A stretch of DNA of 30,885 bases from JBAZKK01 sp964456925. Its GTDB lineage: Bacteria; Omnitrophota; Gorgyraeia; Gygaellales; Profunditerraquicolaceae. Positions 1-7,900 of this stretch are shown here, in pieces. The notes under the pieces are model-generated. The model saw only the letters and a list, made by a program, of their open reading frames with translations, searched no databases and was not told where the DNA came from. The DNA lies in the NCBI GenBank assembly GCA_964456925.1, contig CAYWCX010000009.1, forward strand, positions 1 through 30,885, read 5' to 3'. Numbering within the stretch: position 1 is the stretch's first letter; each line of letters starts with the position of its first letter. Both the position numbers and the translations under genes were made by a program.

Positions 1-141
1 AGTTATAAACCGGAATTTTTCCGGAAACTCGGCTTCCGCAAAATTAAAAATTCCGAACTACCGCATAAAATCTGGGCAGAGTGTATCAATTGCTGCAAAT
101 TTCCGGACTGCCAGGAAGTCGCCTTAGCTAAAGAGTTATAA
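1..141 (+). CDS. GNAT-family N-acetyltransferase, C-terminal fragment
   Basis: The open frame enters from the left edge and stops with TAA at 139-141, giving the last 46 residues. They contain the end of a GNAT fold (YKPEFFRKLGF, the usual beta-strand/helix near the acetyl-CoA site) followed by a Cys-rich tail (HKIWAECINCCKFPDCQE). This tail style is familiar from ArgA-like GNAT proteins, which acetylate amino acids such as glutamate in arginine synthesis. The substrate cannot be judged from the fragment. Twenty nucleotides separate it from the pilin gene. The start lies outside the window. Assignment to the GNAT superfamily is fairly firm; the ArgA-like subfamily is inferred from memory of such tails. 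Confidence 0.7.
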   Translation, partial: SYKPEFFRKLGFRKIKNSELPHKIWAECINCCKFPDCQEVALAKEL

Positions 142-161
142 TCCAGAAGGATGGCCGTGGC

Positions 162-978
162 ATGAGAAAAGGCTTTACTTTGTTGGAATTAATCGTAGTT
201 GTCGTAATTATAGGCGTATTGGCAACTTTGGGTTTTACCCAGTATAGCAGAGCGGTAGAAAAAGGGAGAAGTTCTGAGGCAAGAATGATTTTGGGTACTA
301 TACGCACTGCGTAGGTAGCATATAAATTAGAACATGGCGAATATGCCGCAGACATAGCAGATTTAGCTTTGGAGGCACCCGCATCTTGCGTAAGCACACA
401 TTATTTTAGATATCTTTGTTCCCCGCCCGTATTTCACCAAGCAATTGCTTTTCGTTGCACTGGGGGGGGAAGGAAAAAATCCTACTGGAAGCATTTCCTG
501 GCTAATATATATAGACTATTTAACTGGCCAGTTTACGGAAGTGTGGCCGTCAGAAGGGTGCTTTCTTGCTGGGTCGCACATCCAGCTCGCGGACGGTTCA
601 AGTAACTCGATTGAAAAGATAAAATTAGGCGATATGGTCTTAACGTATGATATGAGGAATAATACCGTAAAGCCTGCTATGGTTGTCAAGCTTTCCTTGC
701 ATCCTCATTTCAAGGGATATCTGCATATCGTGACTAAAGATAAGCGAGAATTGAAAGTTACCCCCAACCATCCGTTTTTCACTGGTAGCGGTTATGTTGA
801 AGCTGAAAAGCTTAAGGTCGGTGATCGTCTTTATGCGCTTAAGGGAAGAAAATTAGTACCGACACAGATAGTTTCTATTGAGAAGAAAGATACCGTTGTG
901 GATGTCTACAATATGGAGATAACCGAATACCACAATTATTTTTGCGAAGGGATTCTCTGCCATAATGTTGTGAAGTAA
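162..978 (+). pseudogene. type IV pilin-like protein fused to a C-terminal Hint domain, interrupted by a nonsense codon and a frameshift
   Basis: ATG at 162 follows an AGAAGG ribosome site. The product begins with a class III prepilin signal (MRKG/FTLLE) and a long hydrophobic helix, as in type IV pilins and pseudopilins; Glu is at +5 after the cleavage site. Codon 51 is TAG (312-314), in a place where pilins commonly have Gln, so a CAG to TAG change is plausible. The same frame then continues with typical pilin body sequence (VAYKLEHGEYAADIADL, later RCTGGG). At a run of eight G (462-469) the frame must shift by one to continue with GKNPTGS, TGQFTEVW and then a Hint domain ending at TAA 976-978. 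No sensible start exists for the downstream half alone (its frame opens at a TTG without a ribosome site), which supports one original gene. Either it is a true pseudogene or the assembly has two local errors. Confidence 0.7.
559..966 (+). other. Hint (bacterial intein-like) domain at the C-terminus of the pilin
   Basis: This is a 136-residue autoprocessing domain in the frame opened after the G run. It starts with the nucleophile Cys (CFLAGS, codon 559-561), has the core ADG...IEKIKLGD strand, a block-B-like TPNHPF motif (Thr and His for N-terminal acyl shift), the LKVGDRLY strand, and ends VYNMEITEYHNYFCEGILCHN, with penultimate His and terminal Asn. There is no homing endonuclease insert. 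After the Asn come only Val-Val-Lys and a stop, so there is no Cys/Ser/Thr at +1. That pattern fits bacterial intein-like domains, which cleave or ligate, better than a splicing intein. The domain itself looks intact even though the gene upstream is interrupted. Confidence 0.8.
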
Positions 979-985
979 TGGCGTT

Positions 986-1021
986 ACACAATAAAGGGCT
1001 TGCCAAAAAATATTATTGTGT
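986..1021. repeat. 9-bp inverted repeat overlapping a promoter
   Basis: ACACAATAA (986-994) and TTATTGTGT (1013-1021) are perfect inverted copies separated by 18 nt. The spacer holds the candidate -35 hexamer, and the right arm abuts the -10. It could be an operator for a dimeric repressor of the acyl-CoA dehydrogenase unit, or a weak hairpin after the pilin gene. There is no T tract directly after it, so a terminator is less likely. Confidence 0.45.
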
Positions 1022-1027
1022 TATATT
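1000..1027 (+). promoter_or_regulatory. sigma70-type promoter for the acyl-CoA dehydrogenase/etf unit
   Basis: TTGCCA (1000-1005), a 16-bp spacer and TATATT (1022-1027) give a near-consensus housekeeping promoter. Transcription would start near 1034, giving a leader of about 20 nt with AAGGAGG at 1045-1051 just before the ATG at 1056. Confidence 0.5.
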
Positions 1028-1055
1028 TCAGCGTTTTTTCACTTAAGGAGGAAAA

Positions 1056-2207
1056 ATGGATTATTTATTGACCGACGAACAAAAGATGATCCGCGAACTG
1101 GCGCGCAAGATTGCCGATGAAAAGATACGGCCGGTAGCGGCCAAGTACGACCAGAACGAAGAATATCCCTGGGAGGTCATTAAGGTCATTGCGGAATCAG
1201 ACCTTTTCGGTTTGTTTGTCCCTGAGGAATACGGCGGGATGAGCGTCGGGGTCTTGAACCTTTGCCTTGCGACCGAGGAGTTTTCGCGCGCCTGCGGCGG
1301 TATTGCAGTTTGCTATGCCGCTTCGGCGCTCGGGACATTCCCTATCGTGCTTTTCGGAAATGACGCCCAGAAGAAGAAATACCTGCCGGATATTGCCAAG
1401 GGCAAAAAGATTGTGGCTTTCGGCATTACCGAGCCGGAGGCGGGTTCAGACGCCTCTGCCATCAAGACTACCGCCAGGAAAGAAGGCAACTATTACATAT
1501 TAAACGGCCTCAAGCACTTTATCACCAACGGCGGCGAGGCCGAGATTTACACCGTGATTGCGATGACGGATAAAACCAAAGGCGCGCGCGGCGCAACGGC
1601 CTTTATCGTAGAAAAAGACACGCCAGGATTTACCTTCGGCAAGAAGGAGGAGAAGCTCGGTATCCGCGCTTCTTCTACCCGCGAACTGGTCTTTACGGAT
1701 TGCAAGATTCCCGCGGACAATCTTCTCGCCAGAGAGGGGATGGGGTTTATCGTAACGATGAAGACCTTTGATATCTCGCGTCCGGGTGTCGCTGCCCAGG
1801 CATTGGGTATTGCCCAGGGGGCGCTGGACGTAGCGGTGAAATATTCCAAAGAGAGGCAGCAGTTCGGAAAATCCATTTCGAGTTTTCAGGGCATCCAGTG
1901 GATGCTGGCAGACATGGCTACCGAAGTCGAGGCTGCCCGGGCGCTGGTTTATTCCTGCGCGAGGGAAATTGATGCCGGTGCCAAAGACGTAGGCAAGGAT
2001 TCGGCAATGGCGAAGTTATATGCTTCGGATGTGGCGATGAAGGTTTCGACCGATGCCGTGCAGATACTCGGCGGCTACGGTTATATGCGCGATTACCCCG
2101 CCGAGAAATATATGCGCGATGCCAAGATTACCCAGATTTACGAAGGCACCAACCAGATTCAACGCAACATCATCGCTCTGCAACTTATTAAGGAGATAGC
2201 TAAATAG
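1056..2207 (+). CDS. acyl-CoA dehydrogenase (short-chain/butyryl type)
   Basis: A 383-residue FAD flavoprotein that makes the alpha,beta double bond in acyl-CoA and passes electrons to ETF; in bifurcating anaerobes the reaction can run as enoyl-CoA reduction. The N-terminal helical domain, the middle beta domain (FGITEPEAGSDASAIKT, a flavin/substrate signature) and the C-terminal helical domain are complete. The final helix holds the expected catalytic base, Glu363 in QIYEGTNQIQR, the position used by short-chain enzymes. AAGGAGG precedes the ATG by four bases. Downstream etfB and etfA give the order seen in bcd-etfBA and carCDE operons. Acyl chain specificity cannot be told from sequence alone. 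Confidence 0.93.
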   Translation: MDYLLTDEQKMIRELARKIADEKIRPVAAKYDQNEEYPWEVIKVIAESDLFGLFVPEEYGGMSVGVLNLCLATEEFSRACGGIAVCYAASALGTFPIVLFGNDAQKKKYLPDIAKGKKIVAFGITEPEAGSDASAIKTTARKEGNYYILNGLKHFITNGGEAEIYTVIAMTDKTKGARGATAFIVEKDTPGFTFGKKEEKLGIRASSTRELVFTDCKIPADNLLAREGMGFIVTMKTFDISRPGVAAQALGIAQGALDVAVKYSKERQQFGKSISSFQGIQWMLADMATEVEAARALVYSCAREIDAGAKDVGKDSAMAKLYASDVAMKVSTDAVQILGGYGYMRDYPAEKYMRDAKITQIYEGTNQIQRNIIALQLIKEIAK

Positions 2208-2212
2208 AATTT

Positions 2213-2287
2213 TCGTAATTGGTAATCGGTAAATCGTAATTAGTAATTTCAAATTTACGAATTACCATTTACGAATTACGGATTACG
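2213..2287. repeat. AT-rich imperfect palindrome built of CGTAATT-like words
   Basis: The 91-nt gap between the dehydrogenase and etfB is almost wholly an inverted repeat centred near 2250. The left arm (2213-2249) and the reverse complement of the right arm (2251-2287) match over most of their length with small indels. Both arms are made of repeated words such as CGTAATT, GGTAAT and GTAAAT. It could fold into a long hairpin in the mRNA and separate expression of the two genes. The word structure suggests a dispersed repeat; no second copy was noticed in this window. Confidence 0.65.
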
Positions 2288-2298
2288 GAATTGCAAAG

Positions 2299-3081
2299 AT
2301 GAATATCATAGTCTGTATCAAACAAGTGCCAGAGACCACCGAGGTCAAGATTAACCCCGAGACCAATACCTTAATCCGTGAAGGGGTAAAGTCCATCGTC
2401 AACCCCTTTGACATGTATGCGATTGAAGAGGGGGTGCAGCTAAAGGAGAGGTTCGGCGGCAAGGTTACGGTTATTAGCATGGGTCCTCCGCAGGCCGAGG
2501 CGGTGCTGCGCGAGGCAATCTCAATGGGCATAGACGAGGGAATATTGGTTTGTGACCGCGCCTTTGCCGGAAGCGATACCTGGGCTACCAGTTATACTTT
2601 AGCCGGCGCCATCAAAAAGGCCGGCGCCTTTGATTTGATTATCTGCGGCAAACAGGCCTCGGACGGAGATACCGCGCAGGTCGGGCCGGGCATCTCGACG
2701 CATTTAGATATACCGCAGGTTACCTATGTCAAGAAGGTAGAGGAGGTAAAAGAAAACCTTATGCGCGTGGAGCGGATGATGGAAGAGGGCTATGAAGTTA
2801 TCGAGACCCCGCTTCCCGCGCTGCTTACGGTAGTAAAAGAGATAAACGAGCCGCGCCTGCCTTCATTAAAAGGGATGATGCGCGCCAAGTCCGCCAAGAT
2901 TACGGTCTGGGGCCAGAAGGATTTAAACCTCGACCCGCAGAATATCGGCTTATGCGGTTCGCCTACCCAAGTGGTCAGGATTTTTACTCCGCCGCAGCGC
3001 ACCGGAGGCCAGGTTATCAGAGGCGAAGTCCCGGAAATCGCCGCGCAGTTGGTGGATTTATTGAAGGACGAAATACCCTGA
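2299..3081 (+). CDS. etfB: electron transfer flavoprotein subunit beta
   Basis: 260 residues, normal length. It opens MNIIVCIKQVPETTEVKI, the classic EtfB N-terminus, and has FDMYAIEEGVQL and the nucleotide-binding stretch CGKQASDGDTAQVGP. With EtfA it forms the heterodimer that takes electrons from the acyl-CoA dehydrogenase or gives them to it. The DGDTAQVGP form resembles NADH-linked, bifurcating ETFs more than the mitochondrial type (from memory of the families). The ribosome site is weak (GCAAAG before ATG 2299), perhaps offset by the hairpin region just upstream. The stop overlaps the etfA start by one base (TGATG). Confidence 0.95.
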   Translation: MNIIVCIKQVPETTEVKINPETNTLIREGVKSIVNPFDMYAIEEGVQLKERFGGKVTVISMGPPQAEAVLREAISMGIDEGILVCDRAFAGSDTWATSYTLAGAIKKAGAFDLIICGKQASDGDTAQVGPGISTHLDIPQVTYVKKVEEVKENLMRVERMMEEGYEVIETPLPALLTVVKEINEPRLPSLKGMMRAKSAKITVWGQKDLNLDPQNIGLCGSPTQVVRIFTPPQRTGGQVIRGEVPEIAAQLVDLLKDEIP

Positions 3082-4283
3082 TGGCTATTAAGGTTATCCT
3101 TGAAAAATGCACCGGTTGCACGCTTTGCGTCAAGGCCTGCCCTTTTGATGCTATCCGCATCATAGATAAGAAGGCCGCGATTGACTTGAATAAATGTAAT
3201 CTCTGCGGCGCCTGCGTGCCGGCTTGTAAACTCAAGGCGATTTTGCTAGAAAAAACACCGGCTGTTTGCGAAGTCCCCGATATGAAGGATTACCGCGGGG
3301 TCTGGGTGTTTATCGAGCAGAAAAGCGGCAAAGTCCAGTCTGTCGCTTATGAGCTTTTAGGCAAGGCACAGGAATTAGCGCAGAAACTAGGTTGCCAGGT
3401 AAGCGGGGTATTAATCGGGAATACGATGGACGACCAGCTCGATGAGTTAGTTTGGCGCGGCGCGGATAACATTTATCTGGTGGAAGCTCCGGAGTTGGCA
3501 AATTTCCAGGACGAACCCTATACCAATATATTAGTGGAGTTGATTAGGAAATATAAACCGGAGATTGTGCTTTGCGGCGCAACCGCGATTGGCCGTTCTC
3601 TGATTTCGCGCGTAGCAATCAATATCAAGGCAGGTTTGACTGCAGACTGCACTGGGCTTGATATCGACCTGCAAAGGAAAATACTTTTGCAGACCCGTCC
3701 GGCATTCGGCGGCAATATTATGGCCACCATTATCAGCCCGAACTACCGGCCGCAGATGGCAACGGTGCGCCATAAGGTAATGCAGCCGTTAGAGCCGGAC
3801 AAGAAACGCAAAGGTAAAATCATCAGGGAGAATTTTAACGGCTCTTTATATGCCTCGCGCACCAAACTCCTGGATATCGTAGCAGAGGTGGAGTCGTTAG
3901 TAAATTTAGCCGAAGCGGATATTATCGTTTCCGGCGGCCGCGGCATGGGAGGGCCGGGAAATTTTAAAATCATCGAGGAATTAGCCGGTGTCTTAGGCGC
4001 GGCAGTCGGCGCTTCGCGCGCGGCAGTGGATGCGGGATGGAAACCTTACTCGCATCAGGTAGGCCAGACCGGACGCACGGTTGCGCCTAAAATTTATATT
4101 GCCTGCGGCATATCCGGGCAGATCCAGCACTTAGTTGGAATGCAATCTTCCAAAATTATTGTTGCCATTAACAAGGACCCTGAAGCCCCCATCTTTAAGG
4201 TCGCTACTTACGCAATAGTGGGCGACCTCTTCCATGTAGTTCCTGCCTTAACCAAGAGATTCAAAGAAATCCTCAAAAAGTAA
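3081..4283 (+). CDS. etfA: electron transfer flavoprotein subunit alpha with N-terminal 2x[4Fe-4S] ferredoxin domain
   Basis: 400 residues from the ATG at 3081, which overlaps the etfB stop. An upstream in-frame start (2952) would lie inside etfB and add an unrelated leader, so it was rejected. Residues 1-55 are a bacterial ferredoxin domain with two CxxCxxCxxxC clusters (Cys10/13/16/20 and Cys39/42/45/49). Then follow the EtfA alpha/beta domain and the C-terminal FAD domain, with SGGRGMGGPGNF around residue 283, QVGQTGRTVAP, and GISGQIQHLVGM. The extra clusters are known from EtfA of electron-bifurcating complexes such as caffeyl-CoA reductase CarE and lactate dehydrogenase-linked EtfA. They probably relay electrons to or from ferredoxin here, which would fit an anaerobic lifestyle. 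Confidence 0.95.
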   Translation: MAIKVILEKCTGCTLCVKACPFDAIRIIDKKAAIDLNKCNLCGACVPACKLKAILLEKTPAVCEVPDMKDYRGVWVFIEQKSGKVQSVAYELLGKAQELAQKLGCQVSGVLIGNTMDDQLDELVWRGADNIYLVEAPELANFQDEPYTNILVELIRKYKPEIVLCGATAIGRSLISRVAINIKAGLTADCTGLDIDLQRKILLQTRPAFGGNIMATIISPNYRPQMATVRHKVMQPLEPDKKRKGKIIRENFNGSLYASRTKLLDIVAEVESLVNLAEADIIVSGGRGMGGPGNFKIIEELAGVLGAAVGASRAAVDAGWKPYSHQVGQTGRTVAPKIYIACGISGQIQHLVGMQSSKIIVAINKDPEAPIFKVATYAIVGDLFHVVPALTKRFKEILKK

Positions 4284-4284
4284 G

Positions 4285-4320
4285 TAGAAGCGTTTTCCAT
4301 TCCAATCGGGAAAGTGTTTC
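4285..4320 (+). repeat. 36-nt hairpin repeat, copy A (divergent)
   Basis: It begins two bases after the etfA stop. Twelve consecutive pairs, some G-U, join 4287-4298 and 4309-4320 around a 10-nt loop. Aligned without gaps to copy C (11018-11053), 25 of 36 positions agree by my count, including TTTCC and CAATC. It may also act as the end of the etf transcript, though no strong T tract follows. Confidence 0.6.
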
Positions 4321-4340
4321 ACCTCAATAGGTTTTAGTTA

Positions 4341-4522
4341 AATTTTACGGTTTTTGCTGGAGCGTGCATTAGAAATTTTTTGGCATCCCGTTTCAGCTCG
4401 AGTCTGCGAGGGATTACGGCGAGAAAGAGTATGTTTTGCCCGCGATAGCCTTTACGGAAGCGAGCCGTAAACCGAAGCAGACGGCAAAAAATTTCAGCAC
4501 GCGAAGCAAAAACCGTAAAATT
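4341..4522. repeat. 182-bp imperfect inverted repeat, MITE-like or structured RNA
   Basis: Lies in the non-coding stretch 4284-4706. The outer arms are perfect over 18 bp (4341-4358 and 4505-4522). Further pairing blocks lie inside: GCGTGC 4362-4367 with GCACGC 4497-4502, AAATTTTTT 4373-4381 with 4486-4494, and GTCTGC 4402-4407 with GCAGAC 4477-4482. A local hairpin with TTTACGG/CCGTAAA arms (4451-4457/4465-4471) sits near the centre. There is no convincing reading frame. The nested, colinear pairing suggests either a small non-autonomous mobile element or a folded RNA. Confidence 0.65.
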
Positions 4523-4545
4523 ATATCTTACATCCCTGAAGATTT

Positions 4546-4581
4546 AAGACACTGTCCGCTTTGGGGAGGAAAGCGTCTCTA
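4546..4581 (-). repeat. 36-nt hairpin repeat, copy B
   Basis: The reverse complement reads TAGAGACGCTTTCCTC, seven variable bases, then CGGACAGTGTCTT, identical to copy C at 11018-11053 in both conserved blocks (16 and 13 nt) and in total length. It folds as a hairpin of about 11 positions with two mismatches (4547-4557 with 4568-4578). It faces copy A in inverted orientation across the large inverted repeat. Confidence 0.75.
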
Positions 4582-4653
4582 GTAAGGATTGATGATTTTA
4601 GCACTATAACTATCCTTTTTGTAGAGGTATGTTAAAAAATGTTAAAATTTTCC

Positions 4654-4682
4654 TTGACAAAATCCAACTCTTTATTTATAAT
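4654..4682 (+). promoter_or_regulatory. consensus sigma70 promoter for the HTH-smc unit
   Basis: TTGACA (4654-4659), exactly 17 bp, and TATAAT (4677-4682) match consensus perfectly. The predicted start near 4689 gives a short leader to ATG 4707, and rules out the in-frame ATG at 4629 upstream of the promoter as the real start of the HTH gene. Confidence 0.85.
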
Positions 4683-4706
4683 CTAATCAATAAGTTAGGA
4701 GAAAAA

Positions 4707-4886
4707 ATGGGTAACGGCGGTTTGATGACCATAGAGGATTTAGCGGATTACCTGAAGGTTACGCGCCGCACTATTTATGAGTGGCTCAAGCACAACAAGA
4801 TTCCTGCAATCAAACTCGTAGGGCAGTGGCGTTTCCGTAAGGATAAAATCGATGCCTGGATCGAGGTAAATTCTAAATTCCAATAA
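4707..4886 (+). CDS. small excisionase-type helix-turn-helix DNA-binding protein
   Basis: 59 residues, starting at ATG 4707 after AGGAG. The whole protein is one MerR/excisionase-like winged HTH (HTH_17 type): MTIEDLADYLKVTRRTIYEWLKHNKIPAIKLVGQWRFRKDKIDAW, with the typical helix-turn-helix followed by a beta wing carrying Arg/Lys. Such proteins bind DNA as accessory or regulatory factors. There is no integrase nearby, so a phage role is not indicated. It lies 14 nt before smc under a shared consensus promoter, so it could autoregulate the unit or assist chromosome organisation; both ideas are inference. Confidence 0.85.
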   Translation: MGNGGLMTIEDLADYLKVTRRTIYEWLKHNKIPAIKLVGQWRFRKDKIDAWIEVNSKFQ

Positions 4887-4900
4887 AAGGAGAGGGCCGC

Positions 4901-7900
4901 ATGTATTTCAAAAAGTTAGAGCTGGTAGGTTTTAAGTCCTTCTGCAACAAAACCACGTTACAATTTGAGCCGGGGGTGACCGCGATTGTGGGGCCTAACG
5001 GATGCGGAAAATGTTTAAGCTATGATTCGCTGGTTACTTTAAGCGACGGTTCTCTGGTTAAAATCGGGGAGCTCGTGGAGAGGGCCTTAAAAGAGTCGGG
5101 ATTGCCCGAGAAGTTAGATGACGGTTTGATGACCCTGGATAACCGCCATGATATTCGCGTGCTCTCCTTGAACCCGCACACCCTTAACATTGAGCCTCGC
5201 TTGGTGTACGCCTTTATTAAAAGGAAGGCACCGGAATATCTCCTGGAGATTAAAACCAAATCCGGCAAGAGAATAATCACCACCCACTACCATCCATTTT
5301 TTAGCATTAAGGATGGGCAGGTGATCGACCTTAAGGCAGAGCAATTAAAGGTAGGGATTAGGATCGCTGCTCCGCGTGTTATCCGGCAGGTAGCGGGTAG
5401 CCCGGATTTGGATTTACTGGAAATATTTAAAAAATTCCGCAGCGAGGATAATGTCTATATTCCTTATTCAGAGGAACTCTCGGATTTTCTCACTCAGGCC
5501 ATGGGTGGTAGTATTTCCGAAAGCGAGAAAGTGGCGGTAAAGTCCGCGCTTAGCGGTCAGGCAATAAATGTCGCTAATTTTAACGCACTGCTGGAGAAGG
5601 CTGGAATTAAAGAAGTCCCTGATTTTGTAAAAAGGCTTAAATCACGCAGCTGTGGAGAAATCAAGTTAGCGCGCGGCATGAATACTGCAATCGCCAGGAC
5701 TTTAGGTTACCTTATTTCCGAGGGCAGGTCCACCAAGGAGAATCAGGTTTGGTTTGTAAATGAGGATAAAAAAATCATCACCGACTTTATGGTTAACGCC
5801 TATAAGGCATTTGAGGTGGAGGCCAAGGCTTTTAATTATAAACCCTGCGCTCAGGATGTCCTGATTTTCTCCAGCGTCTTGTGCGAGTTCCTGGAGAAGG
5901 CCTTTAATTTCAGGGTTTCCGCTCCCTCTAAAGATAAAGCCGTGCCGCCTCAGATATTTAAGGCGGATGAAAATATTATCAGGGAATTTTTATCCACTCT
6001 ATTTGAAGGGGACGGCTATATCTGTACCAATAAACAGAAGAATAAAAAAGCGGTTTATTTTGAATACGCCACTGCCTCAAAAGAGTTGGCCTGCGGCGTA
6101 AGGAGCCTTTTACTGCGCCTGGGAGTACAATCGGTGATCAGGGAGAAATTAAAAGCAGCCACCAACGCTAAGCATAAAAACAAAAAGACCTATTATTCGG
6201 TTTATGTTTACGGATTAGAGAATGCCTTGCGCCTGGCGGATTTATTGCGTTTTGTGGGTAAGAAGTCCGCAAAACTGGAAGAGCTCAAGAAACTCCATTC
6301 AAAGAGTAATCCGAACCTGGATTTAATTCCCGAGATTAATGTCGTATTTAAGAAACTGGTGCAGTTAGCAGGTATCAAAGTTAAGAGGTTTAAGAAAACT
6401 TGCCCGAAATTAGTTTCTTACTATGAAAACCAATGCCTTCCTAGTCGTCAGGGACTCTTAGAGGCGCTGAGTATTGTTGCGGAGCATGGCAGGATTAGCG
6501 GGTTGGCTCGGGCCTTATATGATTACCTTAAATCTTTGGCTGGCTCGGATATCTATTGGGATGAAGTAGTTGATATTAAAAAGGTATATTCCAAGGAATG
6601 GGTTTATGACCTTTCAGTACCGGAAACACATAACTTCGTTGCTGAAGATATTATTGTGCATAATAGCAATATCTTTGACTCAATACGCTGGGTATTGGGT
6701 GAGCAGTCGGTGAAGTCCCTGCGCGGGTCAGAGATGCAGGATGTAATTTTTAACGGCACGGACAAGAAAGAGCCCTTGAGCATGGCGGAGGTGAGCGTGA
6801 CCTTTGACAATAAGGCCCGCTTCTTTGCGGTGGAGCATGACGAAATAGTTATCACCCGCCGGTTATTCCGCTCCGGAGAAAGCGAATATCTCCTTAACAA
6901 AACCCAGGTGCGGCTTAAGGATATTATGGATTTATTATTGGGGACCGGCATCGGCGCCGAAAGTTATTCACTGGTGCCGCAGGGTAAGATTGACATGATT
7001 TTGAGTTCCCGTCCCGAAGACCGCCGCATGGTTTTTGACGAAGCCGCCGGCATCACCAAATACAAATCCCAGAAGCGGGAGGCAACGCGCAAACTCGAAG
7101 AGACCGAGCAGAACCTCCTGCGCGTCAATGATATTATCACCGAAGTAAAGCGCCAGATCGGCTCCCTGGAACGCCAGGCCAACAAGGCGCGGCGTTACAA
7201 GGAATTATTCGAGGAATTAAAGGCCAGGGAAATTAATTTAGCGACGCTGCAGAAAAAAACCCTCCATAAGCAAAATGAAGACATCTCACTTCAGTTAAAC
7301 AACCTTCAGGCCGAAGAAGATGCCCTTGTGGCGAATATAGAGAAACAGGAGGCGAAGATTGCCGACCAGCGCCAGCAGGCACAGGCCCTTCAGGAGAGCA
7401 TTACGAATATCAGGAATGAAGTCCTGAATCTGGAAAACACAATTACGCGCAATAAGGAGCGCATCGGCCTTTCCCATGAAAGAATCGCCGAGCTGGAGGA
7501 AGTCAAGAAGCACCTCGACGAGCAGGTGGGGCAGACCCAGAGCCGCCTCAAGCTCGACGAAGAAAAACTCAACAGCGTCAAAGACGAATACAACGGGATA
7601 GAGAAGAACATCGAAGAGAAAACCGCGCTATTGAAAGAAAAAGAGGAAGAACTCAACAATTTGAACTCCGCCATTAAATTATCGCTGGATAACATTACCA
7701 GGGCCAAGAGGGGCATACTGGAACTGGCGGCCGGGCTTGCCCATGCCAAAAATGAAGTTGCGGATTTTACCGCCAAAGAGCAGATCCATCTGGCGCGCCA
7801 GAAAAGGCTGGAGATTGAGAATGCCAAGGTGCGCGAGGAAAAATCTCAGGCAGAGGCTAACCTTAATGATATCGCAGAGGAACTGGCTGATTTAGATAAG

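Noticed and set aside
312..314. TAG read as an amino acid (stop codon reassignment)
   Set aside because: Acyl-CoA dehydrogenase, hisH, mfd and rpmG end at TAG in sensible places with normal protein lengths, so TAG is a stop here.
445..558. Independent Hint-domain gene starting at 445
   Set aside because: The codon is TTG without a ribosome site, and the first residues continue pilin sequence in the shifted frame, so a fusion broken by a frameshift explains it better.
2952..3080. Longer EtfA from an upstream ATG
   Set aside because: It would overlap etfB by 130 bases and add an unrelated leader before the ferredoxin domain; ATG 3081 has the usual TGATG coupling.
4629..4706. Longer HTH protein starting at 4629
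   Set aside because: That ATG lies upstream of the perfect consensus promoter and lacks a ribosome site; AGGAG precedes ATG 4707.
4707..4886. HTH gene plus palindromes as a prophage or integrated element
   Set aside because: No integrase, attachment repeats or phage genes are nearby, and housekeeping genes flank it on both sides.
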